Virus record (IMG/VR): IMGVR_UViG_3300027980_000073
Span: 1 to 35,630 of that record
Strand: one strand, 5' to 3'
DNA: 35,630 bases
Source: a virus
Made by a program: the position numbers and the translations under genes. Positions 22,052 through 29,679 of the stretch are shown here, piece after piece. The notes under the pieces were generated by a model. The model had not been told where the DNA came from. It saw nothing but the letters and a program-made list of their open reading frames with translations, and ran no database searches. How positions within the stretch are numbered: the first letter of the stretch is position 1; each line of letters begins with the position of its first letter.

Positions 22052-22648
22052 CTAATAATTAATGTTGTATACGTCTTCTATTTCTGTAGCTTGAGCCGGC
22101 TGTGGTTGCGCAGCCTGTAATAATAGTTCATTTGCTTCTCCTTCGAAGAAGTCTGCGTATTGTGGCAAGTCGGTTAGTGCAATTTTAGCAGCTACGAAAT
22201 TGATCATAAAATTTAACGCTAACGGATTCCTAACCGGTAACTCTGCCGACAAATCTGTAATTCTTGTTGGGTAGGGGTTGTATATTACTCTCAAAGTGCC
22301 TTCAAACCAATACGGAGTGTACAGTACATTTCCAACTTCAAGCTGTGTAATAGAGTCTATTTTGTAAGTGTCTGTATCTTCTACAATCTTAACTAGTTGA
22401 CCAAAATCACTAGGCATAGCGTTAGGTATCCACTTCCTAGCTTCTTTCTGTTCGTCTGTTGGAGTTAATGTTAATTCGTATGTGTTGTAATATTCGGCGT
22501 ACTTATATACTTTATTAAGTCCAGAAAACACGTATCTAACAGCATTGGTATCAGTTTCTGCTGTAGAACCTGAACTATTAACCACTCCGTCCGTGTTGTA
22601 ATCATCGACCAACGCTCTAGCGTCATATATTAAATCTTGTATAGTCAT
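22052..22648 (-). CDS. Head-tail adaptor protein (tubular protein A / gp4-like)
   Basis: This 198-residue protein starts with TIQDLIYDARALVDDY, a helix common to podovirus adaptor proteins. LNKVYKYAEYYNTYELTLTP and IPNAMPSDFGQLVKI follow, and a helical C-terminal region (LALNFMINFVAAKIAL) packs against the portal in this family. Size, order (upstream of nozzle) and pattern fit T7 gp11 / P22 gp4 homologues. Family assignment rests on pattern and order. Confidence 0.72.
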   Translation of the reverse strand: MTIQDLIYDARALVDDYNTDGVVNSSGSTAETDTNAVRYVFSGLNKVYKYAEYYNTYELTLTPTDEQKEARKWIPNAMPSDFGQLVKIVEDTDTYKIDSITQLEVGNVLYTPYWFEGTLRVIYNPYPTRITDLSAELPVRNPLALNFMINFVAAKIALTDLPQYADFFEGEANELLLQAAQPQPAQATEIEDVYNINY

Positions 22649-22655
22649 GTTTCAC

Positions 22656-23717
22656 CTACATTTCTGTGAAAATGAACGAAGCACCGCTTAAAATCGTAAC
22701 TGTACCAGTGTCGCGCTCTGCTATAAGTGTAATTTGATCGTACGGATCTAACGTGAACGATATATCAACAGGTACTGTTTTTGTATCATCATTACCAAAC
22801 TGCGCTATGATGGTAGACGTTGAGTCTTCATCTAACCCAGTAGAGAATCGTTTTATTCTTACTTTAACTTCAACTGAGCTAGTACCTCCACCTGTTCTAT
22901 TGATGGGTATTGAGCCTGACAATCTAAAATCTTGCTGTATGATAGATTGATACCTTAACCAATCCACTCCACCATCTGATACTAAATCAAAGCGTTTACT
23001 TTGAGGTAGTAAATCAACACTGCCAGCAGTTAAGATTTCAGCGTATGTTACTGTGTTAACAGGTAAATTAATATTGGTTTCTATAGAACCGTAACGCTTA
23101 ATATTTTCAAGTTCTAGTATGTCCCAGTGTGGCACTACTGTCTGGTGTGCTGTAAGCTCTACTAACTCATACTTGTATATTAGTTTACCCCATTTAAGAC
23201 CTCTTTGTCGCTGTAAACCTCTACATATAATGATTAAACCTTTATCGTTATTTGATAGCTCCAGGTATATTCTTGTGTAGTCTCTGTTGTTAATAGATGA
23301 CACATCAGGAAGAATGAGAGCTGCTTCGTTCGTCCTTACATCAAAACTTATTAAAGACGTCATGTCCTCAACTTCAAATGTTGACATTATTCTGTAACTA
23401 GCAAAAGTGTAACCAGCGTGATCATCATCAAAAGTCAACTTCGTTTGTGTATTTGACAATACCACAGCATAGTCTACTTCGCCAGCAACTGTAGTTAACT
23501 CCACCACGTAATCAATCCATTGGTCAGTAATGTAGTTTGCTATACCATCTGTAACGCTGTTTGATGTTTGAGAAGAGACAGGACCGGACGCGTTATCTGC
23601 TCCGGCTGTGTACTCGTATGGTTTAGTGGTCAGTGTTTCTTCAACCGTTAATGTATTATTGTTAATTCGTGTTCTTATATCAAATAAGCTTTCTCCATTG
23701 TTGAAAACATTACTCAT
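22656..23717 (-). CDS. Virion structural protein, beta-rich
   Basis: This 353-residue protein consists of successive beta segments without catalytic motifs. TNEAALILPDVSSINNRDYTRIYLEL at 128-153 is a phage structural type of strand region, and the C-terminal ~100 residues (SVEVKVRIKRFSTG, ISFTLDPYDQITLIAERD) look like a jelly-roll or Ig-like domain. It lies between the capsid accessory genes and the adaptor, so it could be a head fibre or a tail-collar component. Exact function unknown. Confidence 0.65.
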   Translation of the reverse strand: MSNVFNNGESLFDIRTRINNNTLTVEETLTTKPYEYTAGADNASGPVSSQTSNSVTDGIANYITDQWIDYVVELTTVAGEVDYAVVLSNTQTKLTFDDDHAGYTFASYRIMSTFEVEDMTSLISFDVRTNEAALILPDVSSINNRDYTRIYLELSNNDKGLIIICRGLQRQRGLKWGKLIYKYELVELTAHQTVVPHWDILELENIKRYGSIETNINLPVNTVTYAEILTAGSVDLLPQSKRFDLVSDGGVDWLRYQSIIQQDFRLSGSIPINRTGGGTSSVEVKVRIKRFSTGLDEDSTSTIIAQFGNDDTKTVPVDISFTLDPYDQITLIAERDTGTVTILSGASFIFTEM

Positions 23718-23727
23718 TTAACACCTC

Positions 23728-24072
23728 CTACGGTTCATTTGCTAAAATCTGCTTTAATTCATCAAATTTCAAAGGTATCATCGAGAAATCATTTGAAACT
23801 ATAGCTTTTAACCACATTCTTTGCATTTTGCCATTAGAAAACTCTAAGTGACGTATATACATTTTTGTGGCGACGCTGAAATCTGTTAGCTTTTTAACGT
23901 CCACTTTAGCATCTAACGCTTGCTTTATTAATTCATCGTCAATAGTTCTGAGTTTTTTGTATACCTTGTTGGCTTGTTTAATTTGAGAACATGTGCATAA
24001 CTCCTCAGCCGTTACACCGTTCTCGGCGAACTTTTCAACGGTAGCCACTTGATAATATTGTTCATAGTGCAT
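23728..24072 (-). CDS. Small helical structural-region protein
   Basis: This 114-residue protein is mostly helical with an early two-Cys segment (EELCTC), a basic middle (KQANKVYKKLRTIDDELI) and a C-terminal FDELKQIL. The all-helical profile in a run of virion genes suggests an assembly chaperone or small connector rather than a shell protein. No family recognised. The upstream ribosome site is strong (GGAGGTTTAT). Confidence 0.6.
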   Translation of the reverse strand: MHYEQYYQVATVEKFAENGVTAEELCTCSQIKQANKVYKKLRTIDDELIKQALDAKVDVKKLTDFSVATKMYIRHLEFSNGKMQRMWLKAIVSNDFSMIPLKFDELKQILANEP

Positions 24073-24081
24073 ATAAACCTC

Positions 24082-24444
24082 CTACACAGGTTCTGGCAAG
24101 TCTGCCGGGGCATAGAACATAGTAGAATCAAAGAACGCAGACCAAGAAAGGAATACGGCATCGTCTAGTGGTTCGTATTTGCCTGTTGGGTTATGTCCAG
24201 GTAGTGGACTGATATGACACCTACCAACTGCGCAATAATCTTTTGCGTTAATTGTAGTAGTGTAAAAACATTCTGCATATGTTTTAGTTGGATCACCCAA
24301 TGTTGCATCTAATAAAGTATCTTTAGTTAACCCTTTATCTGTTAGGCATACATAAACTAAATAGTTAGGTATTGTAGAACCTTCGGCAATGTTCATTTCC
24401 ATGTATGGTTTATTAGTTTTAAATTCCATTAAATACTCGCTCAT
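24082..24444 (-). CDS. Small beta-rich structural-region protein
   Basis: This 120-residue protein has beta-prone segments (IPNYLVYVCLTD, YCAVGRCHISPLPGHNP) and a C-terminal Trp/Phe-rich stretch (FLSWSAFFDSTMFYA). It starts behind GGAGG, 9 bases after the larger upstream gene. Position suggests a head decoration or neck component; no specific family is recognised. Confidence 0.6.
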   Translation of the reverse strand: MSEYLMEFKTNKPYMEMNIAEGSTIPNYLVYVCLTDKGLTKDTLLDATLGDPTKTYAECFYTTTINAKDYCAVGRCHISPLPGHNPTGKYEPLDDAVFLSWSAFFDSTMFYAPADLPEPV

Positions 24445-24453
24445 AGAATCCTC

Positions 24454-25812
24454 CTATGGTATTGATTGGTATTTTTTTGCCTTGCTTAAGCAAGGTTCGA
24501 TTAATGCAGTTTGGTAAAACCCGAATGATTGTTCTGTTGAGTTGTAGAACGACTGGTTATTTTCTATGCTTAACAATGTAGCGATCTCTTTAACCTTGTT
24601 CAAGTGACTTGTTTGGTCTATCCATATCTCTGCTTGGTCTGCTATGTGCATGTGGTTGTAGTCGTCTTCCAGGATTAGAGAGTTACCGACTACTATTGCG
24701 CCAGATGTTGGTAGTGGTGGGGTTTCTGTTACGTAGTCCCCTTCGTAAGTTCCAATGTGTGAAAACTCAACACTTTCACCATTTGGCACAGTGGCATTGA
24801 TGAAGAACTTTAATTCGTCATTTGTAATTGTAGAATCCGTTGTGAGAGTTCTTCTTTGTTGGTCTAACAAAGTGCCGTCAAACGAAACGAATCCGCCAAC
24901 GCCAGAAGATTGTAATCCGAACGTACCACTATTAAATGTCTTCGTTACATCAATTACAACTGTATAAACAGTAGATGTTTTAGTGATTCCAGTAGAGATC
25001 ATACCTATGAATGTATTCGTTGCATTACTTATAATTTCTACTGAATTAGAATTTATAAGTACGTTCGCTGGCGTAGATGTTTCCCATTTCCCATAATCAA
25101 CACCATTATCAACAACCCCATCAACAACCCTCTCATTAATACCTATCCTACCGCTATAATCAGGTGATGGTCTAACTCCGCCCACATAGCACTGTGGGAT
25201 GCCTAGGGAGTTAAGGAATATTAGTTGACCTATAGGTATAGTAATCAATCCAGCTTGGTCAAACGTCTGCGTTCCATCTGCTTCAATATATCCCTTTTCG
25301 TCATGAAAACTAGTTACAATATAGTTTCTCACCACTGGTTCGGCTGGTGCTAGGAACTGTTGCGCAAGTTTTGCTTCAACGTCTGCATCATCCCTAAACA
25401 GTTGAAATATACCATCACCATTTTTTGAGTTTAAGTCTAGCTTGAACACGTCACCGCTTATTGTAGTTTCAAACTCCCTTACTCCGTTAACTGGTGTGAA
25501 AAACCTACCGTTCGCGTCCCAAGTAGTATTAACCACGTTGCCTAGCCCATCTACGTACGTGATAGACTCATTGGCAGCACTAGCAAGCTCTAAATAGTTA
25601 CCGCTGCCTGTTGCAAGTGTATTGCCAGGTACAGCCACCCTACCCACTTGGTTACCGCTGCCTACCTTGTCAATCAGCACTCCGTCTGTTGAACCTTTTG
25701 AGTAGGAGAGTAGGCCGCATTTTTTAATTAAGTATTGTATTATACCACCACCGGTAGTAAACCCTATAGGATTAAAACCGAATCGTGGGAATCCTGTGTT
25801 TTTGAAGCCCAT
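24454..25812 (-). CDS. Putative head fibre or adhesin with carbohydrate-binding-like domain
   Basis: This 452-residue protein has a Phe/Gly-rich N-terminus (GFKNTGFPRFGFNPIGF) that may anchor it, then repetitive beta segments. At about 245-365 lies a stretch like the jelly-roll carbohydrate-binding modules of fibre proteins (WETSTPANVLI..., YTVVIDVTKTF, ELKFFINATVP..VEFSHIGTYEGD). The C-terminus (about 375-452) is helical. It is encoded just after the capsid terminator, suggesting a surface head fibre or early adhesin. Assignment is inference. Confidence 0.55.
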   Translation of the reverse strand: MGFKNTGFPRFGFNPIGFTTGGGIIQYLIKKCGLLSYSKGSTDGVLIDKVGSGNQVGRVAVPGNTLATGSGNYLELASAANESITYVDGLGNVVNTTWDANGRFFTPVNGVREFETTISGDVFKLDLNSKNGDGIFQLFRDDADVEAKLAQQFLAPAEPVVRNYIVTSFHDEKGYIEADGTQTFDQAGLITIPIGQLIFLNSLGIPQCYVGGVRPSPDYSGRIGINERVVDGVVDNGVDYGKWETSTPANVLINSNSVEIISNATNTFIGMISTGITKTSTVYTVVIDVTKTFNSGTFGLQSSGVGGFVSFDGTLLDQQRRTLTTDSTITNDELKFFINATVPNGESVEFSHIGTYEGDYVTETPPLPTSGAIVVGNSLILEDDYNHMHIADQAEIWIDQTSHLNKVKEIATLLSIENNQSFYNSTEQSFGFYQTALIEPCLSKAKKYQSIP

Positions 25813-25821
25813 AACGACCTC

Positions 25822-25989
25822 CTATTGTGGGTACCATTCGCCATTGTAATACACGTACCAAGTAGCTGTATCCACTACTAAAACTAAGTCTTTTTTGTCC
25901 GCATCTGATAACGTTGTAACTCCTACACCGCTCGGCGTAAACTCAGTAGCTAAAAATTTTTTATATCCATTGTCTCCTTGTACTACCAT
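25822..25989 (-). CDS. Small beta-rich protein after the capsid terminator
   Basis: This 55-residue ORF has AATAGGAGGTTACT before ATG 25989. The C-terminal half contains VVDTATWYVYYNGEWYPQ, a strand-hairpin rich in aromatic residues typical of small phage structural or fibre-associated peptides. It lies directly downstream of the hairpin that ends the capsid unit. No family recognised. Confidence 0.6.
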   Translation of the reverse strand: MVVQGDNGYKKFLATEFTPSGVGVTTLSDADKKDLVLVVDTATWYVYYNGEWYPQ

Positions 25990-26002
25990 AGTAACCTCCT
26001 AT

Positions 26003-26040
26003 TAAAAAGGGCAACACAACGTATATGTCATGTTGCCCTT
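26003..26040 (-). terminator. Intrinsic terminator / attenuator after the major capsid unit
   Basis: AAGGGCAACA (minus strand, 26040-26031) pairs perfectly over 10 bp with TGTTGCCCTT (26016-26007) around a 14-base loop, followed by TTTTTAA. It separates the scaffold/capsid genes from the tail genes and should lower downstream expression. Confidence 0.85.
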
Positions 26041-26050
26041 GGCTTGGACT

Positions 26051-26158
26051 TTATTTCTTTTTAGTTTCTTTTACAACTTCAAAACCGGCTCTAATAAATG
26101 CAGATACACAATTTTCATGCACCTCATGCACATATTCGCCTTTTTTCACTTTAACCAT
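26051..26158 (-). CDS. Very small basic protein after the capsid gene
   Basis: This 35-residue ORF has AGGAGG before ATG 26158 and follows the capsid stop by 9 bases. It starts VKVKKGEYVHEVHENC and ends in a Lys-rich tail, resembling the short Lys/Glu-rich peptides found beside some capsid genes and annotated as hypothetical. The ribosome site and tight spacing support translation. Function unknown; a minor capsid or cementing role is possible. Confidence 0.6.
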   Translation of the reverse strand: MVKVKKGEYVHEVHENCVSAFIRAGFEVVKETKKK

Positions 26159-26167
26159 ATTAACCTC

Positions 26168-26995
26168 CTACGCTGTTTTGTGAGCTGCACACGCATTCAC
26201 CTTTTGGGCAAACGTGAAGCAATCGTAAATCCAACGGCCTTCAAGTAGAGCGCCAGAGATACCAGGTGCATCTTCGTGCGTTTTAAGGTCAGACAGTTGT
26301 TGTGGCATACCGTTAGCTGATGGGTGTGTTAAGATCATAGCTGTATTCGCTGGGAATAGAACCGATGGAACTTTAACAATTTTTACACCGTCAATTTCAC
26401 CAATTTGACCGTTAATCAACATTTTCTGGGCCATGTCTGACGCCTTTACAAATGTGTCGTCTCTTTTAATTAAGTTACAAGTTGAAGGTGTAAGATATGC
26501 AATTCTACCCTTCATTGGTACTTTGTCCTCGTCAAGCAATTCTTGCAAATCAAGGAATTTTTCGTAAACGTTAGCGTTTGTCAATGCTGCTGTTTTAACA
26601 TGTGTTGCAGTTGTTGCAGATGCAAGCAAAACACCAAACGCGTAAGTATCTACCTCGGGAATGTATTGTTCGTCCATTTGAATTTTTGTGTATGCACCAA
26701 CTGTTTTCACAAGGTTTTGTTGTAAATAGTTACCTTTATCAATGCTTGAAGTAAATGATCTATCTTTTGTAATTGTATACTCTGCCACAGTGTCTTGAAC
26801 TTCGTTAACCGTTCCGTAACGACTTGTACCAGTTCTAGTATAGTCACCTAACACCTGTGAAGTTAGTGTGTATAGCTTAGCCGTGTTAACGCCTATAAAA
26901 TCAAATTTAGCCCCAAACGCTGACTTAGCAAGTGAACCCAATTCAAAACGTTGATCAATTTTTTTACCATACTTCGCTGCGTAATTAATAGCCAT
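26168..26995 (-). CDS. Major capsid protein
   Basis: This 275-residue protein lies directly after the scaffold gene. It has the profile of a small HK97-fold shell protein: an N-terminal arm (about 1-35), an E-loop/spine region around YGTVNEVQDTVAEYTITKDRSF, and DKGNYLQQNLV. Next comes a central domain with KGRIAYLTPSTCNLIKRD and IDGVKIVKVPS, then a C-terminal ILTHPSANGMPQQLSD..HED segment characteristic of this capsid family. Strong GGAG before the ATG, a dedicated upstream promoter and a terminator after it fit high expression. Confidence 0.85.
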   Translation of the reverse strand: MAINYAAKYGKKIDQRFELGSLAKSAFGAKFDFIGVNTAKLYTLTSQVLGDYTRTGTSRYGTVNEVQDTVAEYTITKDRSFTSSIDKGNYLQQNLVKTVGAYTKIQMDEQYIPEVDTYAFGVLLASATTATHVKTAALTNANVYEKFLDLQELLDEDKVPMKGRIAYLTPSTCNLIKRDDTFVKASDMAQKMLINGQIGEIDGVKIVKVPSVLFPANTAMILTHPSANGMPQQLSDLKTHEDAPGISGALLEGRWIYDCFTFAQKVNACAAHKTA

Positions 26996-27011
26996 GTTTT
27001 AATCTCCTTTT

Positions 27012-27812
27012 TTAAAGGAACTCTCCCAGGAAATCGTCTTTAACGCTATCGTCACCACCTTGAGTCTTTTTAACAACTGATGTTTTTTTATTATTGTTGT
27101 TTGTTTTATCTATAGACAACTGTTGTTGTAATTTCTCAATCTCTTGTTTTAAACCTTCAACCTCTGCATCTTTTTCACTTACCTTTTGATTGGTTAGATG
27201 TTCAGCGTATGAAGTGGAAAGGTCTTTACCGTCTAATTGATAAGATTGTAAGACAGACTCAGGTACATCTTCGATTTTAACGTCAGGGAATTTTTCAACA
27301 AATGAATCAATCATTCTTTGTTCTCGAGATTTATAACCTTCGTTGAACTCCTTTATAACGTCCTGTTCGTTCCTGTTTTGTTCTTCCGATATGTTTTTTG
27401 CCATCACGGTCAACAACGCTTCAGATAGTCCTTCTAATCCATCATATCCTAACTTGTCGCCGATAGTGGCTAGTCGATTTAACTTTTCACTAGACTCATT
27501 ATACTTATCTCTGAATCTTTGTGCATTCTTGCCGATTTCAATAGCTTCAACAATTTCGTTGTCGCTCATATCTCCGACTTTACCTTTTTCTTTTAGAAAC
27601 TTAAACTCTAAGTCAGCAATGTTTCTTGCTACTTCTTCCTCAGTTACCACTTCAGATTCATCGGTTTCGTCCGTCGATTCTTCCTTTGATTCCTCAGTTG
27701 TTTCTTTGGGCGACGTTTCTTCTTCTGTTCCTTCGTCCGTCGATTCAGGTACATCGTCAAAGAATTCGTCTGGCGTTACTTCAACTTGTTCATTGGCTGT
27801 GAACTCGTTCAT
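27012..27812 (-). CDS. Capsid scaffolding protein
   Basis: This 266-residue protein is strongly acidic (residues 10-60 are almost all Glu, Asp, Thr and Ser) and then coiled-coil, with a long helix at about 205-230 (KDAEVEGLKQEIEKLQQQLS) and a short C-terminal end (DDFLGEFL) that likely contacts the capsid. Low complexity, charge and its place between portal and capsid genes match scaffolds. It is the first gene behind the promoter at 27853-27881. Confidence 0.85.
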   Translation of the reverse strand: MNEFTANEQVEVTPDEFFDDVPESTDEGTEEETSPKETTEESKEESTDETDESEVVTEEEVARNIADLEFKFLKEKGKVGDMSDNEIVEAIEIGKNAQRFRDKYNESSEKLNRLATIGDKLGYDGLEGLSEALLTVMAKNISEEQNRNEQDVIKEFNEGYKSREQRMIDSFVEKFPDVKIEDVPESVLQSYQLDGKDLSTSYAEHLTNQKVSEKDAEVEGLKQEIEKLQQQLSIDKTNNNNKKTSVVKKTQGGDDSVKDDFLGEFL

Positions 27813-27852
27813 ATATTTATTCCTCCTTGGGTATGGCTGCCCTTATACATAT

Positions 27853-27881
27853 ATTATGCAAAATATTTTGCACATTGTCAA
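27853..27881 (-). promoter_or_regulatory. Capsid-unit promoter with a 16-bp perfect palindrome
   Basis: On the minus strand, TTGACA (27881-27876) overlaps the portal stop and is followed after 17 bases by CATAAT (27858-27853). The spacer is almost filled by the perfect palindrome TGCAAAATATTTTGCA (27872-27857), a likely regulator site. The scaffold gene starts 41 bases downstream. Confidence 0.75.
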
Positions 27882-29515
27882 ATTCCTGTAGCATTCATCA
27901 TCATTTCTTGTTGTTCTGGTTTCATGCTTAGATATTGATTTTGCGCTTCTGGTGTTAAAGCGGCTAATTCTTGTTGTCTTATAGATTCTTTTTCTTGCAG
28001 TTCTTTGCGTTTTTTTATCAATCCATTCTTATTACGAACAAACCCTTCTGGCAACCTGTCTAGGTACTCTATAAAGTCTATTTGTTCACGTTCTAGTAAA
28101 TTATCAAGTGTTTGTATTTCTGCAAGTTCTGACCAATAAGAAGATGGTCCTACGTCAACTTTTGGTGTTTTATACATTTCTTGAAGTTGGTCAAAGTCAT
28201 ACATCTGCATTTCTGCATTATCGCCATCCGTGATAGCTACAGGTCTTGTACCAAACTTATACGCGATCATATCTAAGAAGATACGCCCCAAATCCTCATA
28301 CCAATTATACATGTTTTGCATTGGTATCTCCAAAGGTATACCGGCTTGTTTTGATGCTGTAGCTATAGATGTGCCACTAGCTTGTTCTGGATTAACATTT
28401 CCAAGTAAAGCATCATTAGCACCTACGGCTTCTTGCATGTACGTCTTGGCTAGTTCTACCATGTTCATCAAATCACCACTCATATTAGCCGGAGCAATGT
28501 ATCCAGCAACATCATTTATGCTTTGACCAGGCCCTAAATTAACACCGTATTGCGCCGTAACTCTTGGGTCATAACCAGCGATCAAGCTAGGGTTGTAAAC
28601 GAATTTCGGGAAAGATTGTAGCATAGCGTGATACATAGCAGCCGAAAAAGCTTTGTTTATAAATATCTGTGTATCAACCAAACCTGTAACAAAGTTATGC
28701 CCATGATATGTGTTTCGCCTTTGTATCCAATTACCTAGCGATACAGGGTACATAGTACAACCAGTATCTATATTTTTATATACGTAGGCTGACTCAGTAC
28801 ATTTAGTTGCGTACACCTTGCCATCTTTCTTTCTGTAAGTGATAACATATGTCGCTTTCTTGCTATCTTCGCCCTCCATTTCAAGTTCACCATAATGACC
28901 AATTTGTTCATCGTCATTATTATCTTCGCTTATCTCCTCATTAAGTTCCCCGACTTCTTTCTGTTCTTCTTTTAAGTCTGAAACTAAAGCTCTCCCGACA
29001 ACTTGTATATACTTTTGTCCTTGTACGTCATTAGTATTTGCGTTAGCCATGTAAAAATTAGTAGGACTCACTAACTCAAAATCAATCTGTCCATCAGTTC
29101 CGCCATATTTACCGTCGTAAGGTTTCTTTGCTACATCAAAAATCATATGACCGATGTAGTCACCTGTAACGCAACCATCCCATAAAGCTTCACTCGCTTT
29201 TTGTGACAACTTTACTCTGTCTGCAAATTCGTCCCATACTGAGTTAATAATAGCGTCCGTATCATCTGTATCATCATCAACAACAGATGCAAATTTAACC
29301 TTTGGGTTACTGGACATAATTGAAGCTATGAAAAACGTAGCAAATCTATTTAAGTAGTTAAATACTGGAGCTGGCTTGTCAGAGTCTAACTTAGCGTTAC
29401 GCCATTGCTTCGAGTAGACGAAATCCCAATTACAATCAACCTCGTCATAAAAAGAAGGTTCTAAAGAATTGTTATAAGCCACTCCGTTTTGATATAATTC
29501 ATATTCTTTAATCAT
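27878..29515 (-). CDS. Portal protein
   Basis: This 545-residue protein has the podovirus portal profile. The N-terminal part is EPSFYDEVDCNWDFVYSKQW; the core contains the family-like segments NRFATFFIASIMSSNPKVKF, FELVSPTNFYMANANTND and YPVSLGNWIQRRNTYHG. Then comes a long helical stem with LVDTQIFINKAFSAAMYHAM and GNVNPEQASGTSIATASKQA. The C-terminus is Gln/Glu-rich helical (LTPEAQNQYLSMKPEQQEM). It lies between terminase and scaffold, the standard order. It forms the dodecameric DNA channel. Confidence 0.88.
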   Translation of the reverse strand: MIKEYELYQNGVAYNNSLEPSFYDEVDCNWDFVYSKQWRNAKLDSDKPAPVFNYLNRFATFFIASIMSSNPKVKFASVVDDDTDDTDAIINSVWDEFADRVKLSQKASEALWDGCVTGDYIGHMIFDVAKKPYDGKYGGTDGQIDFELVSPTNFYMANANTNDVQGQKYIQVVGRALVSDLKEEQKEVGELNEEISEDNNDDEQIGHYGELEMEGEDSKKATYVITYRKKDGKVYATKCTESAYVYKNIDTGCTMYPVSLGNWIQRRNTYHGHNFVTGLVDTQIFINKAFSAAMYHAMLQSFPKFVYNPSLIAGYDPRVTAQYGVNLGPGQSINDVAGYIAPANMSGDLMNMVELAKTYMQEAVGANDALLGNVNPEQASGTSIATASKQAGIPLEIPMQNMYNWYEDLGRIFLDMIAYKFGTRPVAITDGDNAEMQMYDFDQLQEMYKTPKVDVGPSSYWSELAEIQTLDNLLEREQIDFIEYLDRLPEGFVRNKNGLIKKRKELQEKESIRQQELAALTPEAQNQYLSMKPEQQEMMMNATGI

Positions 29516-29676
29516 TCTGATCTCCTATAGGCTTGATTCTTTCCGTAGTCCATCATCGTTTGCAAATGTTTTAACATCGGATCTTCTTTCTGCTCAACTT
29601 CTTTAGATGGCTTTTTCTTGTCGTACAAAATATAAGCAACCAATAAAATGTTTGTTACAAGTAAGATATACTCCAT
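29512..29676 (-). CDS. Small single-TM protein between terminase and portal
   Basis: This 54-residue ORF (ATG 29676 behind TTGGAGG) has one N-terminal transmembrane helix (about 2-18) followed by a Lys/Glu-rich helix and an MLKHLQTMMDYGKNQAY tail. Its stop overlaps the portal start (ATGA), so it may tune portal translation. No family recognised. Confidence 0.6.
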   Translation of the reverse strand: MEYILLVTNILLVAYILYDKKKPSKEVEQKEDPMLKHLQTMMDYGKNQAYRRSE

Positions 29677-29679
29677 GCT

